A stretch of DNA of 64,000 nt. Source: Ulva prolifera (Eukaryota; Chlorophyta; Ulvophyceae; Ulvales; Ulvaceae). The notes beneath the pieces were generated by a model. That model made no database searches and had not been told where the DNA came from. It saw only the letters and a program-made list of their open reading frames with translations. The stretch lies in contig CM041196.1 in NCBI GenBank assembly GCA_023078555.1, positions 4,154,001 through 4,218,000 on the forward strand, read 5' to 3'. The stretch's first letter is position 1; every line of letters starts with the position of its first letter. A program made the position numbers and the translations under genes. This document shows positions 33,372 to 45,820 of this stretch, in pieces.

Positions 33372-34256
33372 CGCCCCCCTCTCGTTCCAGTGCGGCTGCC
33401 GACGCTGGAAGCGCAGAGGGCTGCTGCAGCGACGGCAAGCCCGCAGCCGCCGGCCGTGGGACTGCGGCGATCGCGACGCCTCCAGGCACGACATGGCTGC
33501 CGCCCGCAAAAGCGCTTGCGGCGGGCGGGGGCGGCCCCCGCGTGACGGGCGCGGCCAACATCGCCCGCACGTTTGCGGCCCGGGCGCAGGTCATCCCCGC
33601 CGCGATGCTGCCGATCCGTGGCGCACCCGAGCCGCAGCCGGCGCTGGTCTGCGGGGCGATGGACGCGTTCGTGACGCGGGCTGCGGAGCAAGCCGAGGCG
33701 GGTGGTGCAGGTGGCGCAGGTGTGCCGGGGCATCACGGCGGCCCTGGATGCGGCGAGGTGTGGCGCGGATGTCTCTTTTCTCTTGCTGCGGGTGGGTCGA
33801 GCCGGTGTATGATGGCGCTCAACATTCACAGGAGCACCTGGAGCGATTGTCTTGTGTCACCGAGTGAATACCTGTGGGGTCCTTGCTTACTTCCTGTACG
33901 CTGTGGGGGTACAGCTGTGCATGGGACATGCTGCATGGACTCTTGCACGGGCCCCGTGCCTCGCTCCGCCTTCTTCTGGTCTGCGTGTGTCTTGCGGACT
34001 TTTCGTTTGTGTTGCTGTAACATTGATTACACGCAGTGCTCGGGCCGTGAGTTTCCAGGCAACAGAGTATCATTTCAAATCATCTGTACAGGACAGACGA
34101 AAGGCAGCCACAAACGCCAGGCCTGCGAATGTGGGTAGCAAAACATGCCCCGAGATTGTCAGTAAGCGAAAGCGGCCACAGAGTGGGCCTTCTGGGGGCC
34201 AACACCACAGCAAAATGAAGCAGGCGGGGATACAAGGCTTCATGCGGAGCAGTTGA
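33372..34256 (+). CDS. possible gene with PIP-box-like C-terminus
   Basis: An exon from about 33372 to 33757 (acceptor GCTGCAG, donor GTGTGG) joins in phase 0 to a last exon 34059-34256 (acceptor TTCCAG). The first part is low in complexity (Ala, Gly, Pro, Ser), then reads GAANIARTFAARAQVIPAAM and GAMDAFVTRAAEQA. The last exon is basic, with KRKRPQSGPSGGQ, a likely nuclear localisation signal, and ends QAGIQGFMRSS, close to the PCNA-binding pattern Q-x-x-I-x-x-F-(F/Y). The 5' end is not found and the coding potential of the first exon is only moderate. It could be a replication or repair protein, but nothing proves that. Confidence 0.35.
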
Positions 34257-35147
34257 CAGCCTCGGTCGGCACGACTGCGCATGCCTCTAAAGCGGGATCT
34301 CGCTTGTCAAGGCCAGCCAGGGGGACGGTGCCTTGTTTGTTGCACTGATGGACCCTCTGATTAACACCTGCTCCCTGCTTGAGCATAAAGGCTAACACCA
34401 AACGCCGCAGCAGCATGGTGATATTCGGCCATCATCATCCGGCTCTCTGATGATGTGTCCTGACCAGGTATGCTTGCAGTTATTTACCACACGGTTCCGA
34501 ACGTCTTTGTGAGACGCTGGGCAGAGTTTGCTGTGCATGTGTAGCTTATCATCTGAACAGTAAGCCTTTTCCACGCGGATTCTGTGTGACGTTGGCGTTT
34601 CGCATCAGAGGAACAGGCAGTGACAGCCATGGTTTGACGCAATCAACTGTCATGCGCATGCAGGCAGACAAGGGGCACATGGCATGAATCCAGGGCCGTG
34701 AGAGTTGTGTACTGCCATTTGCACGGCTCTTTTTGTATTCACTTGCAACATGCGCTTTCTGTAGATACATGTGTAAAAAAAATGCTTCAGTTCATTCCGC
34801 CGAGAGTGCAAGCCGATGGTACTGCTGTAATGCACACCTGCACTGAGTGATGCCCCATTGAGGGGACACATTTCGGATGTCTCGCTGTGAAACGCTGCTG
34901 GGAGATTTTCGGATTTGCGCAATTCTCCCTCGCAGGGGCCCGCAGACACAGCAACGCAAACTGCATCCTCAGAAATTCCTGGAGGTTGAGCTGGCCTCCC
35001 CGAGGCAGATGGCAACGTCTGGTAGCTCAAAGCTGCAAATAGGCACTGCTGACGCAAGTTACAGTGTGCGCGCTGCTCGAGGGCGCTTATACACGAGCTC
35101 TTCGCCACAGCAGGCTGCTTGCAAGCAGCGACCATACCGATGTCTGC
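34257..35147. other. intergenic, no gene recognised
   Basis: 3' flank shared by the weak gene ending at 34256 and RPL27A ending at 35148. No coding signal on either strand. Confidence 0.5.
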
Positions 35148-35591
35148 CTACGCTGTGAGCACGCATGCGCCACCAACCTCACGGATCTTCGACTCAGCCA
35201 GCTTGGAGAAAAATTTGGCCTTCACGATGACCGGCTGCTTGGGCAGATCGCCCTTTCCGAGCACCTTGAAGATGCCGTACTTGGTCACGTCGATGACCGC
35301 TGCCTCCCCCTTCTTTTTGCCAGCTTCAACGCGAGATTCTTCCCCAACAAGAGTCCAGAGCTTGTCAAGGTTGACGATAGGACAGTGGTACTTGTTCTTG
35401 TTCAGATGGAAGTACCGCATGCCCACCTTACCGAAGTAACCCGGATGGTACTTATCCATGTTGATACGATGATGATGCTGACCACCTGCATTACCCCGAC
35501 CAGAAGGATGCTTGCGATGCTTGCCGATACGGCCGTGGCCGGCACTGACGTGCCCACGCTTTTTCCTATGGGCCCTGAACCGCGTTGTCAT
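35148..35591 (-). CDS. RPL27A: 60S ribosomal protein L27a (uL15)
   Basis: 147 residues, intronless. Starts [20 protein letters not shown] and continues with [34 protein letters not shown] and a C-terminal half with [18 protein letters not shown], all hallmarks of eukaryotic L27a. The start at 35591 is the first Met with the conserved TTR sequel; ten extra upstream residues in frame do not fit the family. It is a core 60S subunit component of cytosolic ribosomes. It diverges from RPL13, with 728 bp between the start codons. Confidence 0.98.
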   Translation of the reverse strand: MTTRFRAHRKKRGHVSAGHGRIGKHRKHPSGRGNAGGQHHHRINMDKYHPGYFGKVGMRYFHLNKNKYHCPIVNLDKLWTLVGEESRVEAGKKKGEAAVIDVTKYGIFKVLGKGDLPKQPVIVKAKFFSKLAESKIREVGGACVLTA

Positions 35592-36319
35592 CTTGAAGAA
35601 TACACCGAAAAAGAACGGCACAGGTACGTTGTTTTCTCTTTGTGGACTCGAGGCATGCAGAACAGGTCAACGACAGTGCATGTCCTACAGGTTTCACATG
35701 GGGGGCCTGATGCATTTGCAGCGGCGTGTCGCGTCAGTTGAAAATCGCGACACCTGGCCCGTAATATGAACTATCTTGAAGAGAGAAAGAATCGTGAGAA
35801 TCATGTGCAAAGCTTATTCAGACCGTTTCACTTTGGTGGGCGCATGGGTGTTGCGCCGCACACGTCAGTTGACGTTGCCGATTGATCGCGTCAGTGTTGC
35901 CGTGCGTGTGTCAGAACTCGGCTCACGGCCCTTGGAGAGCCCGACAGCCATCGCAGCAAGTAAGACGTTATATTCATGTCGAATCTTATTTTTAGACTTC
36001 CTCAATAAGCTGTGTGTTGCAGAATTCGCTACAAAGCCAAGCGTGGTGTATACGCCGGGAGACGAGGCTCGCGTTTCCTGCATGCATGCTGAAAACGTAG
36101 GCGGCCAGCCCCCCGCAACACGACCAGCTACAGCTCGCTTGCAACCTGCACGCAGTCCGCTTCCTTGTAATCAGTGCATTGCCACTTCGAACTCCCTCTT
36201 TCGGGTTCGTTGGTTCGGGAGGTACGGCTGCAGTACTGTTTATATCAGGTCCGCATCACAGCGTAGGCAGCTGGCTGTACTTTCGGTGAGTGTTTGCAGG
36301 TCTAGGAGGATTAGAAAAG
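35592..36319. promoter_or_regulatory. divergent ribosomal-protein promoter region
   Basis: 728 bp between the RPL27A and RPL13 start codons, the likely joint promoter and 5' UTR zone. A pyrimidine-containing TTATTTTTAGACTTCC run lies near 35990, and a TTTATA word near 36239. No element can be assigned with confidence. Confidence 0.4.
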
Positions 36320-38135
36320 ATGCCGAAGCATAACAACGAGATCCCACACCAGCATTTCAAGAAGAAATGGCAGTTTATGGTAAGGACATGGTTCAACCAG
36401 CCAGCACGCAAGGTTAGAAGGCGCCAAGGTAGGGATCAAGCCATGTTCGCGGCTTGAAATGGACCATGTTTCTTAATCATTCCTCTCAATCGATGTCGTT
36501 TGATGATCCCTGCGTTGCGGTGCAGCTCGCGCTACCAAGGCCGCTCGTATCTTCCCTCGGCCTGCAGCCGGTCCTCTTCGCCCAATTGTACATGCACAGA
36601 CTGTGAAGTACAACAGGAAAGAGCGTCTGGGGCGTGGATTCACTCTTGAGGAGCTCAAGGTAATGCCGATTGCCATTCCGCAGCTAGGCCCTTCGGGCAC
36701 ATCTTGATGCAGCACCGACAGCACATCATCTACCAATGCCTGCTCATCTGTGTTCTTTTGGCAGTACAGCATTCTGGTCGATTGCCTTCAGAAGGTCAGT
36801 TGGTCCATCCCCACGCGTCCTACTGTGCATCGTTGACATCTGACCACTGCTCGTTGGTCCAGGAAGCAGGCATTCCCGCGAAGGTTGCCCCCACAATTGG
36901 CATCTCCGTGGACCATCGCCGCCACAACCGCTGCCTGGAGAGCCTGCAGGCCAACGTGAACAGGCTGAAGGCTTACAAGGCCAACCTTGTTGTGTTCCCA
37001 CGCAAGGCTTCAGCACCCAAGGCTGGCGACTCACCTGCAGAGGAGCTTGCAGCTGTTCAGCAGGTCATGGGCCCAGTCATGCCCATTCAGACCACTGCTC
37101 CTACTGTGGAGTTCGGCAAGGTCACTTCAGACATGCTGGTGCGCCGTCAGTCTCATCTCCTGCCACCCGAACGCCACGAATGTTCCGCTCTCTGTGTAGA
37201 GGCGACGCCGCTCGAGTACTACGGCCACGAACACGACAGCCAGCATCAGCTCACATCAGCATCAGTACATACCAGGAAATTCAGCGTCAACACGTACACT
37301 GGACCTCACCCGCAGAGCACTGCTATGTCTGGCAGGGCTCTGACTCGTGAATGCCATCTATCTACGCCGCCCTGGGCCCAGTCAGGTTTCTGGGTCATGG
37401 TCAGGAGCTGCGTTCTTGCATGCTTGCCGCACTAGAGAACGGGGGCCTGCAGCGGACGCCGCTTGTGTGATGCCTGCAGCCCAAGCTCGATCTTGCGGCA
37501 CGTCGAGGCGCATCTCTCTGCTGTGAACACCCTTGTGGTGCAGTCTGCCCCTCTGCGTGCACCGCTGTCTCGATCACAGCGTGGATCGCAGCCGCTGCTG
37601 TCTGGCAACCCCCTCGGGATGCCCAAGGACCTGATGCTGCCCTGCCTGCTGCTGCTTATTTCGCGGGTGCAGCGCGCATGCACACAAGCAGCAAGGCGAG
37701 GGCTGCGCACCTGATGTGGCGAGCAGAGCTGCATACCATGCCAGCAAACGTTGCTGGCATGCACCCCCGCAGCTGAATCATTCGAGAGCCGTGAGATCGG
37801 CCGGCCTCACGTGTCACCCCTGTCAGGGACATCTTTCGTGGCCCCGTGCGTGCTCGGCACCAGCGCACTCACGACACCCAGGTCCTCAGTGAGCTCATTT
37901 CAGCGGATGTGCCGGCCAAATTCAGAACTCACCGATCGCACGTGCAAGCTCCCGGATCACGGGGGCTGCTGCGTGTCGACCGCTACCCACGGCGACGTCG
38001 TGTGCTCACGGGCTGCGTGCTGCGGTGCAGGGGCAGCGTGTGTACGAGAAGCTGCGTGTGGAGCGCATGAACGCGAAGCGCGAGGGCATGCGCAAGAAGC
38101 GTGCCGCCGACGCCGCCGCTGAGAAGGACAAGTAG
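36320..38135 (+). CDS. RPL13: 60S ribosomal protein L13 (eL13)
   Basis: Exons 36320-36428, 36526-36659, 36863-37138 and 38031-38135 join in phases 1, 0 and 0, giving 207 residues, the usual eukaryotic length. Starts [20 protein letters not shown], then [60 protein letters not shown] and a basic C-terminal helix ending AEKDK. Donors are GTAGGG, GTAATG and GTGCGC; acceptors GTGCAG, TCCAG and GTGCAG. A core component of the cytosolic 60S subunit. The third intron (892 nt) is the longest in the model. The gene provides a reliable standard for splice-site use in this genome. Confidence 0.98.
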
Positions 38136-40126
38136 GCGCCCACTGGCCGGTCCCGCAGCTGAGGCCATCGCCGCCGGGGGCTGCACTTGACAGCGGGTGG
38201 GCGCCTGCCCGGCATCTGTGTTGAATGCTACAGGGTAGTGCAGGGGCGAGGTCTGCTGGGTGTCTGGTAGTGACGGCGTGGCTGTGGCTGAGGAGGGTCT
38301 GTTTGCGCTGGCGCTGACGCGGTGCAGAGCCCACCTGTATGTAATCGTGCGGGTCCTGCTGTATGTAATCATGCGGGTCCCTGGCCTGGCTGTGCAATCC
38401 ATGCATGGCGACGCTGTGGCATGTTGCACCGTGTTCTGGTCAACGTGGCTCGGCTTGGGGTGCACATCCTGTACTGAGAGAGAACGGACGAGAGGCTGTA
38501 GCCGCGGGTTGGCATGCGCCATGCGAGCGGCTGCCGTGGTCTCGCAAGCAAAGGTTGTCACTCTCAGACCCCTGCCCCGCTTCCAGCCCGATCGCCAGAA
38601 ACGTGTTGTGCAGCAAGTACATGCGCAGCATCTCGTTGCACCTCAAACAAGAGCCTGCACAGCCGACGTTGCTGCACTCTCGCTCCTTGGGGCACCTGCA
38701 AAAAAGCCCTCGTGTGAGCCGGCGGGCATGCCATTGACCTCATGTGAGACATGCCTTTCTTCCTCGAGGTCTTGCCCGGCCCTGCAGCAGACGCTGTCAC
38801 TGTTCGTGGTGTGCTGCACATGTGTCCTGGAGAATGAGGAACCTGCTGACGTCTCCAGTTTAGGATGATCTGAGCTCTTTCTCACATCGATTCTGCATGA
38901 ACGCAGATCTATATATCAACAAAATGGCATGATCATGACACCCACCTCCCACGGCTCAGGGGAGGGGCTGTTGCAGCATGTTGGTCGGGCCATTACGAGC
39001 AGAACTGGTTGCAATATCACAGTTGGTTGCAATTCAATGTGGTTCGCCAAGATGCAGACTCAGCTTTGCAGAGCTGCCACCTACAGTGGCTGCAGTAGCT
39101 GTTGCTTGCACCCCCCCCCCCCCAACAGCAACAGCGTGTGAGTCCATGTGGCTGGCCGCCAGAAGTCACTGGTGGCTGACTGTGAACATCTCATCATCAA
39201 GCATTACACACACACTCACGCCTGGAGCAGTCTGTGCACACTTGCAAAGCTCATCAACAGGCAGCAACTGAAAATTGTCACACATGTGTGCATTAGATTT
39301 GCCTCCATGGCATGAAGCAGCTGCATGCCAGTGCCAGGGCCCTTGACTGTGTGAGGTTGGATGATCAGTATATTGTGTGTGCACATGTGTAGCTGGGGTG
39401 CATGATAAGATATGTAAACAAGCAGCTGGCTGCCAAGAGCAGTTGGGTGGCGGCAGCACAACATATTATTGATCTCATCGTACGTGGCTATGTCAGTATG
39501 CATACACGCCTTCATGCATTCCGAGAACCAGTAGAATGTGGGCCTCTGCCCGTTGCAACTACATACCTGTATGCATTCCATGGCAGGTATCGGCCCGGTA
39601 GGGCCATGGCGCGAGCTCGTGCCCGGCCAAGGGCCATCAATGAGTGAGTGGGTTCATGAGTATACTCTAGACCTACTACTATAGATTCCGAGAACCAGTG
39701 GAGCCGTGCCGGGCCTCTGTCCTGTGTTACAAGAATAAAGGGCCTCTGTCCTGTGTTACAAGAATAAAGGGCCTCTGTCCTGTGTTGCAAGGATAAAGGG
39801 CCTCTGTCCTGTGTAACTACATGCACACCATTCTAGCACTTGCGCCAGGTCAGACCTGCTCCTTGCAACTCCATATGACAGTTGTCACAGTAATGGAAGT
39901 GTTTATTTATGCACTGTTCATGTGTGTGGCTACCATGGCCTCCAGGGGCTGTGCTTCTGAGGCCGCAGCCGGCCTCTGCACCCACTCTCGCACCTGTAGT
40001 GCACATCCCGCAGAGCCTGAGGCGCACAGGAAAACGCTCCTGTCTATGTGTCCAGGCATTGTAACACACATACAGTGCACATGCATACGGTCAGCGGATC
40101 ACATGCGTGCACTGCACCGGCGGCAG
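38136..40126. other. gene-free stretch with repeats
   Basis: A 24-bp unit is duplicated at 38335-38358 and 38359-38382 (CTGTATGTAATC core). A C13 run lies at 39111-39123. The dispersed repeat and its tandem expansion are listed separately. No gene is supported. Confidence 0.5.
39560..39830 (-). repeat. dispersed repeat copy with an internal 29-bp tandem expansion
   Basis: Reverse-strand copy of the 5304-5575 family. At its end the 29-bp unit starting GGGCCTCTGTCCTGTGTTAC is repeated at 39711, 39740 and 39769, with a partial fourth at 39798-39816. The terminal GTAACTACATGCA matches the start of copies A and B read backwards. The other end shows GGGCCATGGCGCGAGCTCGTGCCCGG-type sequence like copy B. 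Confidence 0.8.
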
Positions 40127-40469
40127 GGGCGGCCTGGGGCCCCAGGGGGCAACAGAAGCATCCCTCAGCCACATCGCCGCCCGCCCCCCGCCTAGCGGCA
40201 CCCACCCCTGGATTGGCGCCGACCGTGTCACCCGCATCATCGCGGCCTCGGCGCTAGCCCGTGCAGATGCAACGTGTGTCAACGCCAAGTCCGTGTGTTG
40301 TGATTGTTCGGGACAGTGTGCTGCGCCTTCCCTTGCAGGATCGGCAGCCGGTGCCGAGGCCGGGTCGCGCGGCCCACATGTGGCGCCCCCCGCCACGCGC
40401 CGCCCGCCGCCCGCCCCCGGGCAGGATGGCGTGCGAACGCCCTCGATACCACAAAAAATAAAAATTTAA
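40127..40469 (+). CDS. weak coding candidate
   Basis: After a GGCAG acceptor-like site, a frame contains THPWIGADRVTRIIAASALA and runs on to a stop at 40469 through a Pro/Arg-rich end. Composition is coding-like only in the first 50 codons. No family, start or partner exon is visible. Confidence 0.2.
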
Positions 40470-41339
40470 GCGTGGGATGTCTGATCCGACAGAGCAGCTG
40501 AATCTGTCGCGCATACTTGGCTGATGAATTGTAGGATCCCGAAAGAGCGTATACATTTACACGAGCACGTTCGGGACAGTCTGTGAGCGGTCGCTGCGCT
40601 GTGAGCTGTCGCTACCAGCGCCCGTAGAACCACCATGCATGTGCGTGTTCAGAATCACCCTGTGCGTGTTTAGAACTGCGTCTCCTTCGGCGTGTTTGGT
40701 ACTCTGGCTGATCTGTCATTGCAGTGCGGGACGGCCTATCACAATTGTCTTAAGAGGTGTAGTGGATGCACCGCTGGCCCCCGGGCGCACACGCGCCAGC
40801 CGCCGCCCACAACCTTGCCAGAGATCTCGTCACAGATCTCGAGAGCGGCCGCAGGTGGCCACAGGTGGCCAGGCTGCCGTGTCCTGTAGTGTAAAGTCAA
40901 GTACAGTAAATCTGATTTTACTGAGCCGTATCCTGTTGGACATTGCAATCATGACAACTCCGGGTTAACGGGACCACACATGCCGAGTGTAGTCCTGCAG
41001 GCCCGCATGTCGCTGTGTGAAACCTGTTTGCCCAGATGGGCTCTCGGTGTTCTGTCGGTGTTAACACCCACTTGGGTGCAGATCGTGTTGCTTGTGTGGG
41101 TACGTGGTGGTGGCGGCGGCCCGGACGATGTATGGCTGCTACACCACTGAACTGCGCAACACGGAGCCGATGTCAGAACTGCACCCACATGCCATACATG
41201 GGGTATATACCCATACATACCGGACTCCAATCGACTGTATCAATGCGCCGTTCCAACGACACCAACTTGCCCGCACAGCCAGCCAGCGTGCCAGGTGTCT
41301 GGGTCTAGACTCTCGCAGGTGTACATGCCACAGGGCCGT

Positions 41340-41388
41340 GTCGCCCCTTGTGGCCATGTCGCCCCTTGTGGCCATGTCGCCCCTTGAA
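41340..41388. repeat. 18-bp tandem repeat, 2.7 units
   Basis: Units GTCGCCCCTTGTGGCCAT at 41340, 41358 and a partial one at 41376. Confidence 0.95.
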
Positions 41389-41934
41389 GGTGACTGGACG
41401 GTGGTATTGCGTTTGCCGGACGACCGATACACAAACATTGAAGGACAACTCTGGAGAGCTGCAGTACACCGCATAGCTATGCGTATAGCACACGCGCCCC
41501 TGGTCCAGCGCACGCCATGATCAGCTCAGGAGCACACCTGTATCCATGCATACACACGTACAGGACGGCTTGTGATCCCCCGTGCTGAAAGCTACGGCGG
41601 CCCGGCGGCTCGGGAGGGTGGGGGTACTGCCGTGGTGCGGGGCGTGCAGAAGTGCAAGGCATAGCGTGCGTACGCCCTTGTGCATGTGATTTTGTGCCGT
41701 TGTCGCATGAGGCGCATGGTCGGTTGGGGCGGCCTGCTATGGCACATTTGAATCGGCTGGCGGAGGTTGCGTCTCGGTGTGGCGTGGTGGTCCATGATGT
41801 GTTTGTGGCATATGTTACAAAAGAGTGAACGGGAGAAAACAAACACCGAAACCGAATGGTCCATGATGCGTTTGTGGCGCATGCGCTGCGCCGGTTGAGT
41901 GTGGCGTTGCGCAAAGGGCATGCTGACGTGCTCC

Positions 41935-42100
41935 GTGCAGGGCTTCAATTTGTTGGCTGGAATTACCGGCAGGGCTGTGGTACGTGCTCGTGCCCTGCGC
42001 AGTGCCATGGGTATTATGAGCGAGTGGCTTTGCGAGTGCATTCCGAGCACCGGCTTAATACCCGGCCTCTGCGCTTTGGAACTCCACGCACACACCTACT
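41935..42100 (-). repeat. dispersed ~150-bp repeat, diverged copy
   Basis: Read on the minus strand, it follows copy B (from about 5410) almost word for word: CAGAGGCCGGG, ACTCGC blocks, then GGGCACGAGCACGTACCACA and a GCCGGTAATTCCAGCC block. A full-length but diverged member. Confidence 0.8.
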
Positions 42101-43620
42101 TCCTGACTAGTTTGAAGTGATAGCCACAAGGCACAGCTAAGATCTTGGGTAGAGCATGCTGTGGGGTCACGCCTCCGTTGGGGGTGCCCTCCTTGTGGTT
42201 TGCCACACTCTCTGGAGCAGGATTGCTCGCGGTCAGACACAGGCGCCATCATGACGATGGTAACGGTGGTACTTTCTTGCTTTGTGTGCTGAAGCATCAA
42301 GAGGCCGTGGGGCACACCTGCTGCTGCAATGAAACTGAGTCTTTCTCTAGAGTATTGGGCGGTAGATATGAGGCAGGGCGCATGCATGCTCGGCAGCGGA
42401 GCTGGTGTGCCACTCAAAGCACTGCTCATGATTGGAACTGCTGGCTGACATCTGCATGTGTTGGGAATGATTGTGGTGAACAGGGCTTTTATACACACAA
42501 AAGGGAAACCTGGCTTGTCTTGATATCGTGGCAGTCTAGTGCCAGCAGGCCAACGCACTGGATCGCCGCAACGTCGCTTCTGTGTGGGAGTGGCTTAGCT
42601 GGCCCATGTGGTCCGGCTCAGCGACCACGTGTCGATGCTTTGGCATGGCGTGACAAACGAGACCGACTGAACCTGTGTCAGGCATCGCCACCACCAGGGT
42701 CACTTGGGTGCATATCCAGCGTGACTGCAGTACAGACAGCCGCATGCAGTGGCTGTGTGCCATGCCTGTGGACACTGGAGACCCCTTCGCAGCAGTGGCA
42801 GAGTCCAGAATGATGGACAGCAGAGATGGGCAGCAGGCGCACAGCTGTGAGGGCACTTGCAAGCGTATGCACAATTTTCAGTTTTCTAGTGTTTCTAGCC
42901 CCAACATGTTGTGCACATACTGTGCAGACATGTCGAGACAGCAACTTTGAGGTTCACTTGTGAGCTGCAGGTTCACCAAAGGCCCGGGTAGAGCCACCAG
43001 AGATTAACTTGAAAAAATGCAAGGATTCGAGCCTGACAACGTACGTGGGCAATGTTGGCCACCTGGACGGATCATTGATGCACCCAATGGCTTGCAATTC
43101 ATGGCCTTGTGGACTGACTGAAAAATCTGAAGCTATTAGTGCCTAGCAGAAGCATGGGTACCTATGGAAGACTCCAAACTCATTTGATGGATGGACGTTT
43201 ATTGACTTGTGGACTTGTCGACATGTGTTCGTGCAATTGTAAGCAGATCTACAATTGCAGGAAAGACGGTGCCCTGCCTGTTCGTCCTGACCTATTGGCG
43301 TTGTTTGTGCATATCATGTATGTAAATTGTTTCTTACACAAAGTCCAGAGCTTGCCCCTTTCACTGTTCTACCTAGCCTCAACTCTGGAGCTGCCCGCCT
43401 GGCCCTTCTCACTACCATGTGTAGTTGTACTGTATCGCTGTATAGGTATGCCAGTGTATGTGCTATCACTGCTGTACAAGACCGTGTGCAGTGTGTTGCA
43501 AGGACACAAGCAGACACAAGCACGCAAAGATGGTGCATACATGCATGCACTACCCGTCTGTTATTGAATCGGACTGGCTTCCTGTGAGCAGCAGACCAGA
43601 CAGATGTATTGAATCTGTAC

Positions 43621-43664
43621 GTATTGTTACAGCTGTGGCAGCTTGGCCACAGCTGTAACAATAC
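43621..43664. repeat. perfect 19-bp hairpin
   Basis: Arms 43621-43639 and 43646-43664 are exact reverse complements around a 6-nt loop. Confidence 0.95.
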
Positions 43665-45166
43665 TTTCCTTTTGGCCACAGGACTGTCGGTGGCCACCAG
43701 AGGTTGTGATGTGCTAGCAGCACCACTGACCAAGCTGCAGGTAGTGATCATCGCCAGGTGGCTCCTACATTGGGTAGGAGGTAGGTACTGAAGCTCTGGC
43801 ATGCCTGCAGAGTCATGTGGGAAGGGGGCTTGCAGCTGAGGAGCAGACAATCTTGACAACCAGAGCTTTGATGGCAAGCTTGAGCATAGTCACAGGGGAC
43901 TGTGCAAGCAGTGATCTTGGGGAGATCTATTTTCACGATCCTGCGTTGGCCACAGAACACAGGGGCATGTCAGGCCTGAGCTGCCACCATCAACTCGGTT
44001 CCAGTGCACATCTTTCCGGTGATGCATGCACAGGCATGTTCTACGCAGCTGCAGGGTCACAGCGGCATGCAGCTGCAGGATCACAGCAACATCCATCTTG
44101 GCACCAAGCTCAACTGCATGCACATTCAAGCTCTGAATTATGTGCTCAAAGTGCGTGTGCGTCCATGCAAGTGTGCAAGTAATCCGCCCCTCCACTTCAT
44201 GCGACTTCATTTTTGCAACTCACACCTGCTGGCAAACCTAGAGAGTAAACAGTATACATACATGTTTGTGGTAAGCTCAAGTCGGAGAGGCAGGTAGCAC
44301 CGCGGGATCCGCGCGCACGACACGAACCGGAATACGAGCACCAGCCACGCAAGCTAGGGCCGTCACAAACCACTCACATACATGTGTGTATGCAGCATGC
44401 ATACCTCTCGCCCCAGTGTGTTCGTGCATGCCACCTGCGTCAGCTACGAGCATGTTGGTGCAAGTATGTCTGGGGTCTGGGTTGCCTTGTTCAGAGCACC
44501 TGCACATGTAGGCATCTCTAGGATCAGGGCCACACAGCTGCTCTCTCTGAGGCAACACCCAAACTGCAACGTTGCACACAGCCCTGGCACCCATATTTGT
44601 GCAGATCACTTAGGAAGCTGGAAGTGAGGAGCAGCATGGAAGCTGTATACATGTACTGTGGAAGCTGTGCAGGCACAAGAGCTGCAGAAGTAGAGACTTT
44701 GTGGAGCTGAGAGAGAGCTGAGAGAGACAGTGGAAGCCAGGAGCAGCGTGGAAGCTGTGAAATTTTTGGAAGCTGTAGCCAGATTGTAGAGATGTTGGGG
44801 AGCTGTTGATGGTGAACTGAGAGCTGGAGGACACCTTGGATGTGATCATGATAGTTCAAGGCCAGTGACGATCGTGGTTAATTTTTATTTAGACAAGCAC
44901 ATTTCATGCCTTCCTGTGCCCTCACCCTCTGTTGTGTGTGCATGTGTACACCAGAATACCATCCCATGATGAGTGGGTTTTTTCTGCACTGGGAGGGTGC
45001 CGGATTGTCGCACAACAGCTGGAGCAGCCTTGCAATCGCTTGCCGTGCTGTCTAGGTCCACTCTGCTCAGTTGTTACCTGTGGAGGAGAACAGAGAGAAC
45101 ATTGGCCAGCTTGCATCAGCAGCTACACATGGCTGATGTGGATGATGCCCCATGCCAGTGGGCTGA

Positions 45167-45207
45167 GCATGGTCTACTGTGTCAAGCTCTGACACAGTAG
45201 ACCATGC
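45167..45207. repeat. perfect 18-bp hairpin
   Basis: Arms 45167-45184 and 45190-45207 around a 5-nt loop. Confidence 0.95.
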
Positions 45208-45604
45208 ACACCTGTTTAACATGACAAAATCGGCACAAACTTGTACCTGCCAAATAATCAACTTACAACAACTCAGGCCATTGTATCAATTCAAGACAAT
45301 CTTGGTGCTGTTTCCACTGTGTTGTGTGACAGCTATGCTAGATGGAACTTGGTCTTGTGGACTACCCACTACTGACAGATCATGCCCAGGTTCTGATGCA
45401 TAATATATGCATCCCATCATATGAGTTTATTACTGGTCAGCGGGTAAGAGCTGATGTGCAACCTGGGACCAACTGGGCCATAATGGAAGTCCACAGGTTG
45501 TCACAGTGTCGTCCTCAGCCAACCCATCCCCAGCCAGTGACTCCCAGAGGGTTGTCAATACAGGCTACCTCCATGCAGTCTGTCCTGCCGAATCAGGGTG
45601 ATGA

Positions 45605-45805
45605 GTGTATATTAGCATTGCAGGCACTACACAGGACAACATGGCAGAAATGATGAGTGTGTGCATGCTGCTGGCTGGAGCCGCTGGTTGTGGTAAAACG
45701 TGCTTCATGAGAGATTGTGGCGTCAGCGTGGGCTCTGGTTTATACCTGAGGATGATCACTACAGTGTTGCCCAGAATGCTGGCGTGGTGGTCTCCAACTC
45801 AATGA
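45605..45805 (+). pseudogene. possible P-loop ATPase/helicase remnant
   Basis: A 66-codon frame contains LLAGAAGCGKTCFM, a Walker A pattern (G-x4-GKT) after a hydrophobic strand, as in PIF1-type helicases of Helitrons. No Walker B or other helicase motif was found nearby. The short frame between hairpins suggests a decayed transposon gene, but chance is possible. Confidence 0.25.
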
Positions 45806-45820
45806 CAGCCTGAAGCAGTT

